DNA of 64,000 nucleotides from an uncultured Reyranella sp. (GTDB taxonomy: Bacteria; Pseudomonadota; Alphaproteobacteria; Reyranellales; Reyranellaceae). The notes beneath the pieces were generated by a model that did not search any database, had not been told where the DNA came from, and saw only the letters and a program-made list of their open reading frames with translations. Within the stretch, counting starts at the first letter, position 1, and each line of letters starts with the position of its first letter. The stretch is from assembly GCF_945957355.1 (NCBI RefSeq), contig NZ_CAMFKM010000006.1, positions 300,949 through 364,948 on the forward strand, in the 5' to 3' direction. Below are positions 35,353-48,432 of this stretch, one piece after another. The position numbers were made by a program, and so were the translations under genes.

Positions 35353-35736
35353 TTAACCCGCGGTGCCGCGCGGGTGCAAGCTTTCCCCGGCGGCGAGCCG
35401 TGGTTCCGCCTCAAGTCTAGCCGCGGCCTGCTCGACTGTCCCGGCGATCTCGAGCAATTCCGAGAAGCCGCTGACCAGAAGACAATCCCAGGCGGCGCCG
35501 GCGAACCGGCAGAAAACGATTCGGGCTCCCACGTTCGCCGCCTGATGCAGGACGGACGCGAAGGTACGGACGCCGGCGGCGCTCATGTAGGCGACCTCGC
35601 TGCCATCGACGATCACGCGCGCGCCCGGCCGAAGGGCCGCCAGCAGCATCCCCTCGATAGCCGTCACGGTCACGGAATCGACCTTGGCCGGCAGCATCAC
35701 GGTGGAAATCGGCTGCTTTCTGTTCATGCTACTCAT
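35353..35736 (-). CDS. STAS domain protein (anti-sigma-factor-antagonist-like)
   Basis: A 127-residue STAS protein from ATG 35736, which overlaps the stop of the glycosyltransferase gene (ATGA). The conserved region is VIVDGSEVAYMSAAGVRTFASVL. In SpoIIAA-type proteins this loop reads DSSG, with a Ser phosphorylated by an anti-sigma kinase. Here it is MSAAG, so the usual phospho-acceptor is Ala. It may therefore act as a constitutive binding module in place of a switch. STAS proteins recur in polysaccharide loci and can regulate synthesis. The partner is unknown. Confidence 0.8.
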   Translation of the reverse strand: MSSMNRKQPISTVMLPAKVDSVTVTAIEGMLLAALRPGARVIVDGSEVAYMSAAGVRTFASVLHQAANVGARIVFCRFAGAAWDCLLVSGFSELLEIAGTVEQAAARLEAEPRLAAGESLHPRGTAG

Positions 35737-36899
35737 ACGGACTTCCCGGATGCGGCATCCCTTTGCCTGTCCTCGCCGGCCACCTGGCGATCCCGCCATT
35801 GCCCGCCCAGATCGCTACCACGCCAATAGATGCTCCGGCCCACTAGGGCATTCACGATCAGCACCGGAGCCAGAGCCTCGCGAACCAGTGCGGCCGCCGC
35901 CGCGCGCAATCCGAAGGACAGGCCGCGGCCCGTCATGAACCATCGCTCGGCCAGCAGCCATGCGACGGTATGGAGGACCAGGGCGACGGCGACCAGGGTC
36001 GCGTTCGCCCCCGAACAGACGAGAGCGCCGGCGCCGGCCAGGCCCGTGACCGCCCAGCCGATCGCAGGCTCCCACAGCACCAGCGGCCAGACCGGCAGCC
36101 GCAGCCGCGTTCGTGCCCAGCGGACCTGGCGTCGCCACACGGTCTGCCAGGACCGCTCGCCAAGCGGCAGGCGCAGCATGAGCTCGCCCAGATGCGTGGA
36201 AAGGCCGAGAGCGCGTACCGAACGCACGACCGAATAATCGTCGGCGATCCAGCGGTTGAAGCCCCGCCAGTTGCCGATGCGCTGAAGCGTCTCGTGCGTC
36301 ATCAGCGTGACCCCGCCTGACGCCACGGCGAGCCCCAGCCGGTCGGCGGCGAACAGGAACCTCGCCTGGTGGCCGTCGATGTAGGCGCGCTCGATCTCGG
36401 CGGCGAAGTTTGCGGGCGCTTCCGCCGCCTTGAGCGCGAGCACAAGCCCTGCTCCCTCGGCCAGGGGCGCAGCCGCACGGCGCAGCTCGTCGAGGCTGAG
36501 CTGGATGCCGGCATCGCACAGCCCCACGACCGGACGGCTCGCCGCCTCCAGCCCCTTGCGGACATTGTTCATCTTCGGGTTGAAGGTGTCGTCCTGGCCG
36601 ACGAGGATCGGCGCCTCGGGCCAATGGGCCCTGACCGGCGCCACGGCGCCATCGTCCGCGTGAGCCACGCAGATCAGCACCTCGACGCCGGCCTCTGCCA
36701 GCCGCCGAAGCGCCTGCACGTACACCGCCGTCGCGTCCTCGGCGCCCGCCATTGGCGCCACGATGCTGAAATCACTCGCCCGATGGCTGGCGGCGAAATT
36801 CCGCCGGGGCTTACGCGCCAGCGCGGCACTCGCCCACTGGATCGCCGAACCGAACGACCACCAGCCGAAGCCGAGCCACGCCAGGGTCCCCGGCTCCAT
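35733..36899 (-). CDS. Glycosyltransferase, ceramide-glucosyltransferase (GT21/HpnI)-like
   Basis: A 388-residue membrane glycosyltransferase. After an N-terminal membrane segment comes a GT-A fold with DFSIVAPMAGAEDA, VGLCDAGIQLS (D1-like acidic motif), WIADDYSVVRSVRALG, and the late RRQVRWARTRLR motif that resembles the (Q/R)xxRW of GT21 enzymes. C-terminal membrane segments follow. ATG 36899 lies five bases after the KpsT-like gene. The likely role is transfer of a sugar to a lipid carrier or the polymer start; the donor and acceptor are unknown. Confidence 0.75.
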   Translation of the reverse strand: MEPGTLAWLGFGWWSFGSAIQWASAALARKPRRNFAASHRASDFSIVAPMAGAEDATAVYVQALRRLAEAGVEVLICVAHADDGAVAPVRAHWPEAPILVGQDDTFNPKMNNVRKGLEAASRPVVGLCDAGIQLSLDELRRAAAPLAEGAGLVLALKAAEAPANFAAEIERAYIDGHQARFLFAADRLGLAVASGGVTLMTHETLQRIGNWRGFNRWIADDYSVVRSVRALGLSTHLGELMLRLPLGERSWQTVWRRQVRWARTRLRLPVWPLVLWEPAIGWAVTGLAGAGALVCSGANATLVAVALVLHTVAWLLAERWFMTGRGLSFGLRAAAAALVREALAPVLIVNALVGRSIYWRGSDLGGQWRDRQVAGEDRQRDAASGKSV

Positions 36900-36904
36900 C
36901 AGGC

Positions 36905-37711
36905 CTACTCGCCCGCAGCGACCTGCTTGGCGTTTCCGGAAGAGAAGCGCTGGACGTCGTCCTTCTCGACCAGCAGGGCGCGATGATAGGAGCGGATGAC
37001 GTCGTTGGGATCGCCCTCCTCGCGGATGCGTCCTTCCTCGATCCAGATGGCGCGCGTGCACAGGCGGCGCACCTCGGCCATGGAATGTGAGACGAAGAGC
37101 AGCGTTCCCGTCTTGCGGAAATTGTCGATCCAGTCGAGGCACTTGCGCTGGAAAGCGGCGTCACCCACCGACAACGCCTCGTCGACCACCAGGATGTCGG
37201 CCTCGACGTGCGCACAGATCGAGAAGGCAAGGCGCGTGCGCATGCCCATCGAATAATGCTTCACCGGCTGGTCCATGTACTCGCCGATGCCGGCGAACTC
37301 GGCAATCGAATCGAACTTGCGCAGGACCTCGCTACGCTTGAGCCCGAGCACCGCGCCGCCGATCAGGACGTTCTCGCGGCCCGACAGCTCCATGTCGAAG
37401 GTCGAGCCGAGCGCCAGCACCGGCGCAATGCGACCGTTGACCCGAAGTTCGCCATGGCTCGGCAGGGTCATGCCACAGACCACCTGCAGCAAGGTGGACT
37501 TGCCGCAGCCATTACGGCCGAGAATGCCGATGCTCTCGCCCTTCTTCACCTCGAGGCTGATGTCGCGCAGCACCCAGAACGGCTTGAAGTACGCTTTCCA
37601 CCAGCCGAACAGGACCTGTTTCAGCCAGTCATTGCGGTGGGCGTAGAGCTGGAAGGCCTTGCCGAGGTTTTTCGCCTCGACGACGACCTCAGAGGACGTC
37701 GACGATGACAT
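36905..37711 (-). CDS. Polysaccharide ABC exporter, ATPase (KpsT/Wzt-like)
   Basis: A 268-residue ATPase with Walker A GILGRNGCGKST, FDMELSGRENV, signature YSMGMRTRLAF and Walker B ADILVVDEAL, all typical of capsule, O-antigen and teichoic-acid exporters. It lacks the C-terminal carbohydrate-binding domain of long Wzt proteins, so it is closer to KpsT/TagH. The start overlaps the permease gene by 23 bases, an unusually long overlap. It powers export of the completed polymer from the cytoplasm. Confidence 0.92.
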   Translation of the reverse strand: MSSSTSSEVVVEAKNLGKAFQLYAHRNDWLKQVLFGWWKAYFKPFWVLRDISLEVKKGESIGILGRNGCGKSTLLQVVCGMTLPSHGELRVNGRIAPVLALGSTFDMELSGRENVLIGGAVLGLKRSEVLRKFDSIAEFAGIGEYMDQPVKHYSMGMRTRLAFSICAHVEADILVVDEALSVGDAAFQRKCLDWIDNFRKTGTLLFVSHSMAEVRRLCTRAIWIEEGRIREEGDPNDVIRSYHRALLVEKDDVQRFSSGNAKQVAAGE

Positions 37712-38567
37712 TCCGATACCTGTCGAAGAACCAGTAGCCGAAATAGAAGCTGAACAGCGAAATAAACAATGTCCAACCGTAGAGGATCATGTTGGGCAAT
37801 CTGCCCCCCAGCACCAAGTCGCGCAGAATTTCGACAAAGCAAACCAGCGCATTGCCATACATCCAAAAATCGTAGGGCGGCGGCACCATCGACGGCAGAT
37901 AGAAAATCGGCGTCGCGAACATGAAAAGAGGCACGATCGTGATCATCAGATAGCCGGCATCGCGCGTGAATGCTCCGAGAGCCGCCAGGAACCATGACAT
38001 GCCGATCAAGAACGCCATGAACGGGACGAAAATGAACGGCAGCAACAGCACCGTCACGGGCAGCTCGCCAATTACCGCCAATTGGAACAGCAGCATCACC
38101 CCCAAGGAGATCAGCGTATAGGCCGTGGCGCGCAGCGTCGAAATCACCGCCAGCATGTCGCTGGGAAAGATCGTCTGCTTGATGAAATGGGTGTACTCGT
38201 GCAGCAGCATCGGTGCACGAAACGCCATCTCTGAGAAGAAATTGAAGATGATGAGGCCGCCGAAGATGAATAGGGCGTAACCGGCCTGGCTCTTGGCCAG
38301 ATTCTCGGGCAGCGGCAGAGTCAGGGCCGTGCTGAACACCAAGGAATAGACGGCGATCATCAGCAAGGGGGCGATGATCGCCCAGATCCATCCGGCGATC
38401 GACCCCTTGAAGCGCTCGCGAACCTCGCGCCGCAGGATGGCGGCGATCAGGTCGCGATGCTGCGACATGCGGACGAACGGCTTCACGATGAAGCTGAAGA
38501 GGCGCTCGATCGGACCGAGGTTCTCGACCACGATCTGCTTGCCGTTGACGACTTTCACCGACGGCAT
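37689..38567 (-). CDS. Polysaccharide ABC exporter, permease (KpsM/Wzm-like)
   Basis: A 292-residue ABC-2 type permease with six hydrophobic segments. The cytoplasmic N-terminal region has DLIAAILRREVRERFKGSIAGWIWAIIAPL, a hallmark of KpsM/Wzm/TagG proteins, and there is a typical FPSDMLAV segment. It pairs with the overlapping ATPase. It is the first gene of the minus-strand export operon (KpsM, KpsT, GT, STAS, OPX), and tRNA-Lys lies just upstream on the same strand. Confidence 0.92.
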   Translation of the reverse strand: MPSVKVVNGKQIVVENLGPIERLFSFIVKPFVRMSQHRDLIAAILRREVRERFKGSIAGWIWAIIAPLLMIAVYSLVFSTALTLPLPENLAKSQAGYALFIFGGLIIFNFFSEMAFRAPMLLHEYTHFIKQTIFPSDMLAVISTLRATAYTLISLGVMLLFQLAVIGELPVTVLLLPFIFVPFMAFLIGMSWFLAALGAFTRDAGYLMITIVPLFMFATPIFYLPSMVPPPYDFWMYGNALVCFVEILRDLVLGGRLPNMILYGWTLFISLFSFYFGYWFFDRYRNVIVDVL

Positions 38568-38595
38568 GAGCCGCTCTTCTCCTTCTTGGGTCCAG

Positions 38596-38670
38596 TGGTG
38601 AGCCCGGTGGGGTACGATCCCACGACCCTCTGATTAAAAGTCAGATGCTCTACCGCTGAGCTACGGGCTC
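38596..38670 (-). tRNA. tRNA-Lys (anticodon TTT)
   Basis: A 75-nucleotide cloverleaf with encoded CCA. The acceptor stem is GAGCCCG/CGGGCTC with discriminator A. The D stem is GCTC/GAGC with a short loop AGCGGTA. The anticodon stem is TCTGA/TCAGA with loop CTTTTAA, so the anticodon is TTT. The T stem is GTGGG/CCCAC, but the loop is ATCGTAC, not the usual TTCRANY: the T54-A58 pair appears reversed. No integrase or duplicated 3' end is near, so nothing suggests use as an att site. Confidence 0.93.
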
Positions 38671-38757
38671 TTTCCGGTTCCGCGCCGCGGGCTTCTTCGC
38701 CGCGCGGCGCCCATATAAAGTGCGGGGGGCCGATGGTCAACGCGGCCTCCCCCGGCC

Positions 38758-39264
38758 TCATTTCTTCCCGAATTTGGCCTTCAGGCGCTCGAATACCTTC
38801 TTGGACACGAATTGCGACGTGTCGCCGCCCAGGCGGGCAATATCCTTCACCAGGGACGAGGCAATGAACTGGTGCCGGTCGGAGGCCATCAGGAAGATGG
38901 TTTCGATCGAAGGCTCCATGCGCGCATTCATGTTGGCCATTTGGATCTCGTACTCGAAGTCCGAGACGGCCCGCAGCCCGCGGATGATGACCGATGCCTT
39001 CACGTCGCGCGCAAAGTGGATCAGCAGCCCCTCGAACGGCACCACCGTGATGCGATCGCGGTCGGCCTGTGGAAAATCCGCGATGTCCTCGTTGATGATG
39101 TCGATCCGCTCCTCGAGCGAGAACAGCGGCCCCTTGCCCACGTTGATGTGCGGCCCGATCACCAGCCTGTCGACGAGCCGCAGCGAGCGCCGCACCACTT
39201 CCATGTGCCCGCTCGTGATGGGATCGAACGTGCCCGGATAAACCCCGGTGCGTTCTACGGCCAT
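38758..39264 (-). CDS. coaD: Phosphopantetheine adenylyltransferase
   Basis: A 168-residue nucleotidyltransferase of coenzyme A synthesis: 4'-phosphopantetheine plus ATP to dephospho-CoA plus PPi. The N-terminal GVYPGTFDPITSGH has the T/SxGH-type ATP site, followed by IIRGLRAVSDFEYE and MASDRHQFIASSLVKDIA. Length is normal. GGGGGAGA lies just upstream of ATG 39264. It follows gyrA by 55 bases on the same strand, a common alphaproteobacterial order. Confidence 0.97.
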   Translation of the reverse strand: MAVERTGVYPGTFDPITSGHMEVVRRSLRLVDRLVIGPHINVGKGPLFSLEERIDIINEDIADFPQADRDRITVVPFEGLLIHFARDVKASVIIRGLRAVSDFEYEIQMANMNARMEPSIETIFLMASDRHQFIASSLVKDIARLGGDTSQFVSKKVFERLKAKFGKK

Positions 39265-39319
39265 GTCTCCCCCTTGTTCGCAGACTGCGACGGCGAAGTC
39301 TTAGCGACACGACCGATCC

Positions 39320-42145
<2,826 letters not shown>

Positions 42146-42217
42146 GGAGACCTGGGATTTTTCTCGTTCTTGCAGCCCGTCCGGAGACTCCGGCAGGGGT
42201 ATTTCGCAACCTACCAA

Positions 42218-42322
42218 ACAAGCCCCGGAAGACCAACAAAAATCGGCAGTCAGACTGGCCTTTAATGCTTTGATATTATTAACTAAATTCGCACCGGAAA
42301 TACCTCACGGAAAGGCCGCGAA
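42218..42322. promoter_or_regulatory. Divergent gyrA / HAD promoter region
   Basis: This gap separates divergent genes. An AT-rich island at about 42262-42294 (TTTAATGCTTTGATATTATTAACTAAATT region, read in parts) stands out against the G+C-rich background and is the most likely site of the gyrA promoter and possibly of one for the HAD gene. No specific -35/-10 pair can be fixed by eye. Confidence 0.4.
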
Positions 42323-42964
42323 TTGCCCCCAGAAATTGCTCCGTCCCGCCCCTCCGTCGTGGTCTTCGACATGGGAGGCGTCCTGATCGACTACAATCCG
42401 CGGCACCTCTACCGGAAGCTGATCCCGCAGGAGGCGGAGATGGAGGAATTCTTGTCCAAGGTGACCACCCGCGAGTGGCACATGCGGCAGGACTACGATG
42501 GCGATCCGGCCACCGCCACCCGCGACCTGCAGGCTCTCCATCCGGGCAAGGAAGCACTGATTGCAGCCTATTATGACCGGTTCGACGAGATGCTCGATCA
42601 TGCCTTCCCGCCGATGGCCGCACTGGTCGAGCGGCTGGGCGATGCCGGCGTGCCGCTCTATCTACTGTCCAACGCCCCCGGCTTCCTCGACGCCTGGCTG
42701 CGCGGCCCGGCGCAGGCAAGGCACCCCTTCATCGGCCGTTTCCGGGACTTCGTCGTGTCCGGCAACGTTCGCTGCTGGAAGCCCGATGCCGCGATCTTCG
42801 AGCTGACCTGCCGCACCGGCGGATTCAGCCCCCAGGACGCAGTATTCATCGATGACGTGGTGGCGAACGTCGAGGGTGCGCGAGCCAGCGGCATGAGCGG
42901 CATCCACCACCGCTCCGCGGAGGAGACGGTCGCCGAACTGCGCGCCTTGGGCTTTCCTGCGTGA
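42323..42964 (+). CDS. HAD-family phosphatase (YihX-like)
   Basis: A 213-residue haloacid dehalogenase-superfamily hydrolase. Motif I is VVFDMGGVLIDYN (nucleophile Asp16; the +2 position is Gly, as in YihX-type proteins), motif II is LLSNAP, motif III is the Lys of CWKPDAAIF, and motif IV is FIDDVVANVEGA. The start is TTG 42323 with GGAAAGG seven bases upstream. YihX-like enzymes remove phosphate from sugar phosphates such as glucose 1-phosphate; the substrate here is not known. Its stop overlaps the GTG start of the DCC gene. Confidence 0.85.
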   Translation: MPPEIAPSRPSVVVFDMGGVLIDYNPRHLYRKLIPQEAEMEEFLSKVTTREWHMRQDYDGDPATATRDLQALHPGKEALIAAYYDRFDEMLDHAFPPMAALVERLGDAGVPLYLLSNAPGFLDAWLRGPAQARHPFIGRFRDFVVSGNVRCWKPDAAIFELTCRTGGFSPQDAVFIDDVVANVEGARASGMSGIHHRSAEETVAELRALGFPA

Positions 42965-43392
42965 ATGTCCCGGCGGCCCTCGGCAACCTGCCGCAGCCCC
43001 TCTACTTCTTCGACGGCTATTGCGTGCTGTGCAGCCGCTTCGTGGCCTTCTGCCTGAAGCGCGATCCCGAGGGACGGCTCAAATTCGCCAGCGCGCAATC
43101 CGGCCTCGGCAAGCGGGTTCTCTTCGCTCTCGACCTTCCAGACGACGCATTGGACCGGACGATCCTGCTGCTGGAGGGCGACCGGATCTACACGCGTTCG
43201 ACAGCCGCGCTGCGGGCGGTGCGTCATTTGAAGGGCCCGGCACGCTGGCTCTATCCGCTGATCCTCGTCCCCAAGATTCTGCGCGACCCGATCTACGACA
43301 TCATCGCGCGCAACCGCCTCCGCTGGTTCGGCCGCCTCGAGGCCTGCCTGGTGCCATCGCCCCAGACGCGGATCCGCTTCATCGACTTGTGA
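42961..43392 (+). CDS. DCC-family thiol-disulfide oxidoreductase-like protein (DUF393)
   Basis: A 143-residue protein with the DCC family signature: FFDGYCVLCSRF near the N terminus (Cys21-x-x-Cys24, thioredoxin-like) and the C-terminal YDIIARNRLRWFGR. It is predicted to have a thioredoxin fold and a redox role, but no substrate is known. GTG 42961 overlaps the HAD stop (GTGA), so it is translationally coupled to it. It is convergent with ssb across a pair of hairpins. Confidence 0.88.
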   Translation: MNVPAALGNLPQPLYFFDGYCVLCSRFVAFCLKRDPEGRLKFASAQSGLGKRVLFALDLPDDALDRTILLLEGDRIYTRSTAALRAVRHLKGPARWLYPLILVPKILRDPIYDIIARNRLRWFGRLEACLVPSPQTRIRFIDL

Positions 43393-43396
43393 GAAT

Positions 43397-43454
43397 GCCG
43401 CGATAGCGGCACAGCCGGCCACCGAAGACGCCCGTCCTGCCAAGGACGAGCGTC
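43397..43454. terminator. Bidirectional terminator region between DUF393 gene and ssb
   Basis: Two hairpins fill the gap between convergent genes. The first is GCCGC-GATA-GCGGC at 43397-43410. The second has a 12-bp stem with one mismatch at 43427-43438/43443-43454 around loop GCCA. No strong T-run follows, so efficiency is uncertain. Confidence 0.5.
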
Positions 43455-43462
43455 CGCACAGC

Positions 43463-43963
43463 CTAGAACGGAATGTCGTCGTCGAGTTCGGCCTTGCCGC
43501 GCGGCGCCGCACGACCGCCGCCCCCACCACCGCTCGACATGCCGCCGCCACCGGACATGCCGCCACCGTAATCGTCGTCCATACCGCCAGCATCACCGCC
43601 GCCACCGCCACTGCGGCCGTCGAGCATGGTGAGCGAGCCACCGAACCGCGGGATGACCACTTCGGTCGTATAGCGCTCCTGACCGCTCTGGTCGGTCCAC
43701 TTGCGGGTGGTGAGCTGGCCTTCGAGATAGACCTTGGCGCCCTTCTTCAGGAACTTCTGGGCCACCTCGGCGAGCTTGTCGTTGAAGATCACGACGCGGT
43801 GCCACTCGGTGCGCTCCTTGCGCTCGCCGCTGTTGCGATCGCGCCACGTCTCCGACGTCGCGATCGACATGTTCACCAGCGAACGGCCGTCCTGCATGGA
43901 CTTCACTTCGGGATCGCGGCCGAGATTGCCGACCAGAATGACTTTGTTGACGCTGCCCGCCAT
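43463..43963 (-). CDS. ssb: Single-stranded DNA-binding protein
   Basis: A 166-residue SSB. The OB fold spans residues 1-112 (start [18 protein letters not shown], then [17 protein letters not shown] and [12 protein letters not shown]). A Gly-rich linker with Ser and Met follows, then the acidic tip DDDIPF that docks partner proteins. It binds single-stranded DNA as a tetramer in replication and repair. It lies near uvrA, as is usual in this class, with the MFS gene inserted between and divergent from ssb. No GTTC-N7-GTTC LexA box was seen upstream. Confidence 0.97.
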   Translation of the reverse strand: MAGSVNKVILVGNLGRDPEVKSMQDGRSLVNMSIATSETWRDRNSGERKERTEWHRVVIFNDKLAEVAQKFLKKGAKVYLEGQLTTRKWTDQSGQERYTTEVVIPRFGGSLTMLDGRSGGGGGDAGGMDDDYGGGMSGGGGMSSGGGGGGRAAPRGKAELDDDIPF

Positions 43964-44143
43964 GGGGGCCTCCCTGGGCTTTCCCGGCGCCGCGGGACGC
44001 GGCGCCTACCTCACGGCGGGCAAACTAGCCCCGGCTGCCTGTGGGCAGCCACCAAATTACGGTTGTGGCGTGAGCTTCCCTCATGCGGACCCTCCGACAA
44101 TTCATTGGTTGTGCCGGCAAACCCTCCCGTATCTTCCCCGGCT

Positions 44144-45388
44144 ATGAGCAAATCCTTCCATGTTCCCCAGGTCTCGACCGGCCAGGCCTATGCCATGCTG
44201 GGCGGTGCGGCGCTGATGATGACCCTCGCCATGGGCATCCGCCAGAATCTCGGCCTGTTTCAGGCGCCGGCCTCCAGGGAACTGGGAATCGCGATCTCCG
44301 ACTTCGCACTGGCGATCTCCGTCCAGCAGGTCGCGTGGGGCGTCAGCCAGCCGATCGCCGGCATCTTCGCCGACAAGTACGGCACGCGCTGGGTCGCGAT
44401 GATCGGCAGCGTCCTGTTCATCCTCGGCATCTGGCTGACTGCCACGGCCCAGGGCCTCCTGCCCATCATCCTGGGCGCCGGCGTACTGATCGGCGTGGCG
44501 CTCTCGTGCACGACCTCGGGCATCACCGCCAACATCGCCGCCCGTGTCGTGGAACCGGGCCGCCGGACCCTGGCCTTCGGTATCGTCTCGGCTGCCGGCT
44601 CCGTCGGCACCATGCTGACGGCGCCCATCGCGGCCTACCTTCTCAATACGGATGGCTGGCGCGCCGCGGTCTGGGCCTTCGTGATCCTCGCCCTCGCCAT
44701 GCTGCCGGCCGCCTGGATCGGCAGCCGCGCCGACAGACTGCCCAACGCGCTGTCGACCGACCGCAACCTCACGCTGACAGGCGCGCTCGACGAAGCACGG
44801 CGCCACACCGGCTATGTCGTGATGGCGCTGGCCTTCTTCGTCTGCGGCCTACAACTCGTCTTCATCACCACCCACCTGCCGACCTATCTCGCCCAGTGCG
44901 GCATGGATCCGTCCTACAGCGCCGTGGCGCTGATGCTGATCGGCGGCTTCAACATCCTGAGTTCTTGGTTGTTCGGCTGGCTCGGCGACAAATACCCCAA
45001 GCGCCTGCTGCTGGGGGCGATCTACCTGCTGCGCTCGCTGGCGGTGGCGCTGTTCTTCCTGTTCCCGCCGACGCCGCTTTCCGTCGTGCTGTTCGGTGCC
45101 GCGATGGGCACGCTCTGGCTGGGGGTCATCCCATTGGTCAACGGGCTGGTGGTGCAGATCTTTGGCCTGCGCTTCCTGTCGACGCTGACCGGCATCGCCT
45201 TCCTCAGCCACCAGGCCGGATCGTTCCTCGGCGCCTGGGGTGGCGGTTACCTGTTCGATCTGCTGGGATCCTACGATCTCGCCTGGAAGATCGGCGTCCT
45301 GATCGGTCTGATCGCGGGCACCGCGCAGCTTCTGATGAACGACCGTCCGACCGCGCGGGTGCTGGCAGCGCAAGCATCGCCAGCGTGA
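44144..45388 (+). CDS. MFS transporter
   Basis: A 414-residue carrier with 12 hydrophobic segments. The loop 2-3 motif is [18 protein letters not shown], and a related [16 protein letters not shown] stands in the second half. The N-terminal half is [12 protein letters not shown], as in the OxlT/monocarboxylate-like group of MFS antiporters. I chose ATG 44144 since the open frame upstream of it overlaps the ssb coding region. Substrate unknown; probably a small organic anion. It lies between ssb and uvrA, two genes that are often direct neighbours. Confidence 0.88.
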   Translation: MSKSFHVPQVSTGQAYAMLGGAALMMTLAMGIRQNLGLFQAPASRELGIAISDFALAISVQQVAWGVSQPIAGIFADKYGTRWVAMIGSVLFILGIWLTATAQGLLPIILGAGVLIGVALSCTTSGITANIAARVVEPGRRTLAFGIVSAAGSVGTMLTAPIAAYLLNTDGWRAAVWAFVILALAMLPAAWIGSRADRLPNALSTDRNLTLTGALDEARRHTGYVVMALAFFVCGLQLVFITTHLPTYLAQCGMDPSYSAVALMLIGGFNILSSWLFGWLGDKYPKRLLLGAIYLLRSLAVALFFLFPPTPLSVVLFGAAMGTLWLGVIPLVNGLVVQIFGLRFLSTLTGIAFLSHQAGSFLGAWGGGYLFDLLGSYDLAWKIGVLIGLIAGTAQLLMNDRPTARVLAAQASPA

Positions 45389-45423
45389 CGCAGGGCACTG
45401 GCGAAGGTGGGGGATAATCGCCA

Positions 45424-45444
45424 TATGCGCTGATCCCGCGCATA
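45424..45444. promoter_or_regulatory. Inverted repeat upstream of uvrA
   Basis: A perfect dyad TATGCGC-N7-GCGCATA lies 5 bases before ATG 45449 and 20 bases before ATG 45464 of uvrA. It could be an operator or a small RNA hairpin. It does not match the GTTC-N7-GTTC LexA box of alphaproteobacteria. Confidence 0.35.
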
Positions 45445-45448
45445 CCTT

Positions 45449-48352
<2,904 letters not shown>

Positions 48353-48357
48353 ATTCT

Positions 48358-48432
48358 TTGGAGCGCGCCACTCCTGTGGCGCTCAAGCTCCGTCAGCGAG
48401 CAAGACGTGAGCGCCACAGGGGCGCGTTCCAA
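48358..48432. repeat. 75-bp imperfect palindrome at the uvrA 3' end
   Basis: The outer arms at 48358-48369 and 48421-48432 pair over 12 bases with one mismatch. The inner arms 48373-48385 and 48408-48420 pair perfectly over 13 (CCTGTGGCGCTCA/TGAGCGCCACAGG). The central 22 bases form the loop. It starts six bases after the uvrA stop and extends about 50 bases into the 3' end of the convergent gene. It may serve as a two-way terminator, and it looks like a dispersed intergenic element. No second copy was noticed in this window. Confidence 0.6.

Noticed and set aside
38596..38670. tRNA-Lys as integration site of a mobile element
   Set aside because: No integrase, no duplicated 3' tRNA fragment and no change of gene character nearby; the flanking genes are a polysaccharide exporter and coaD.
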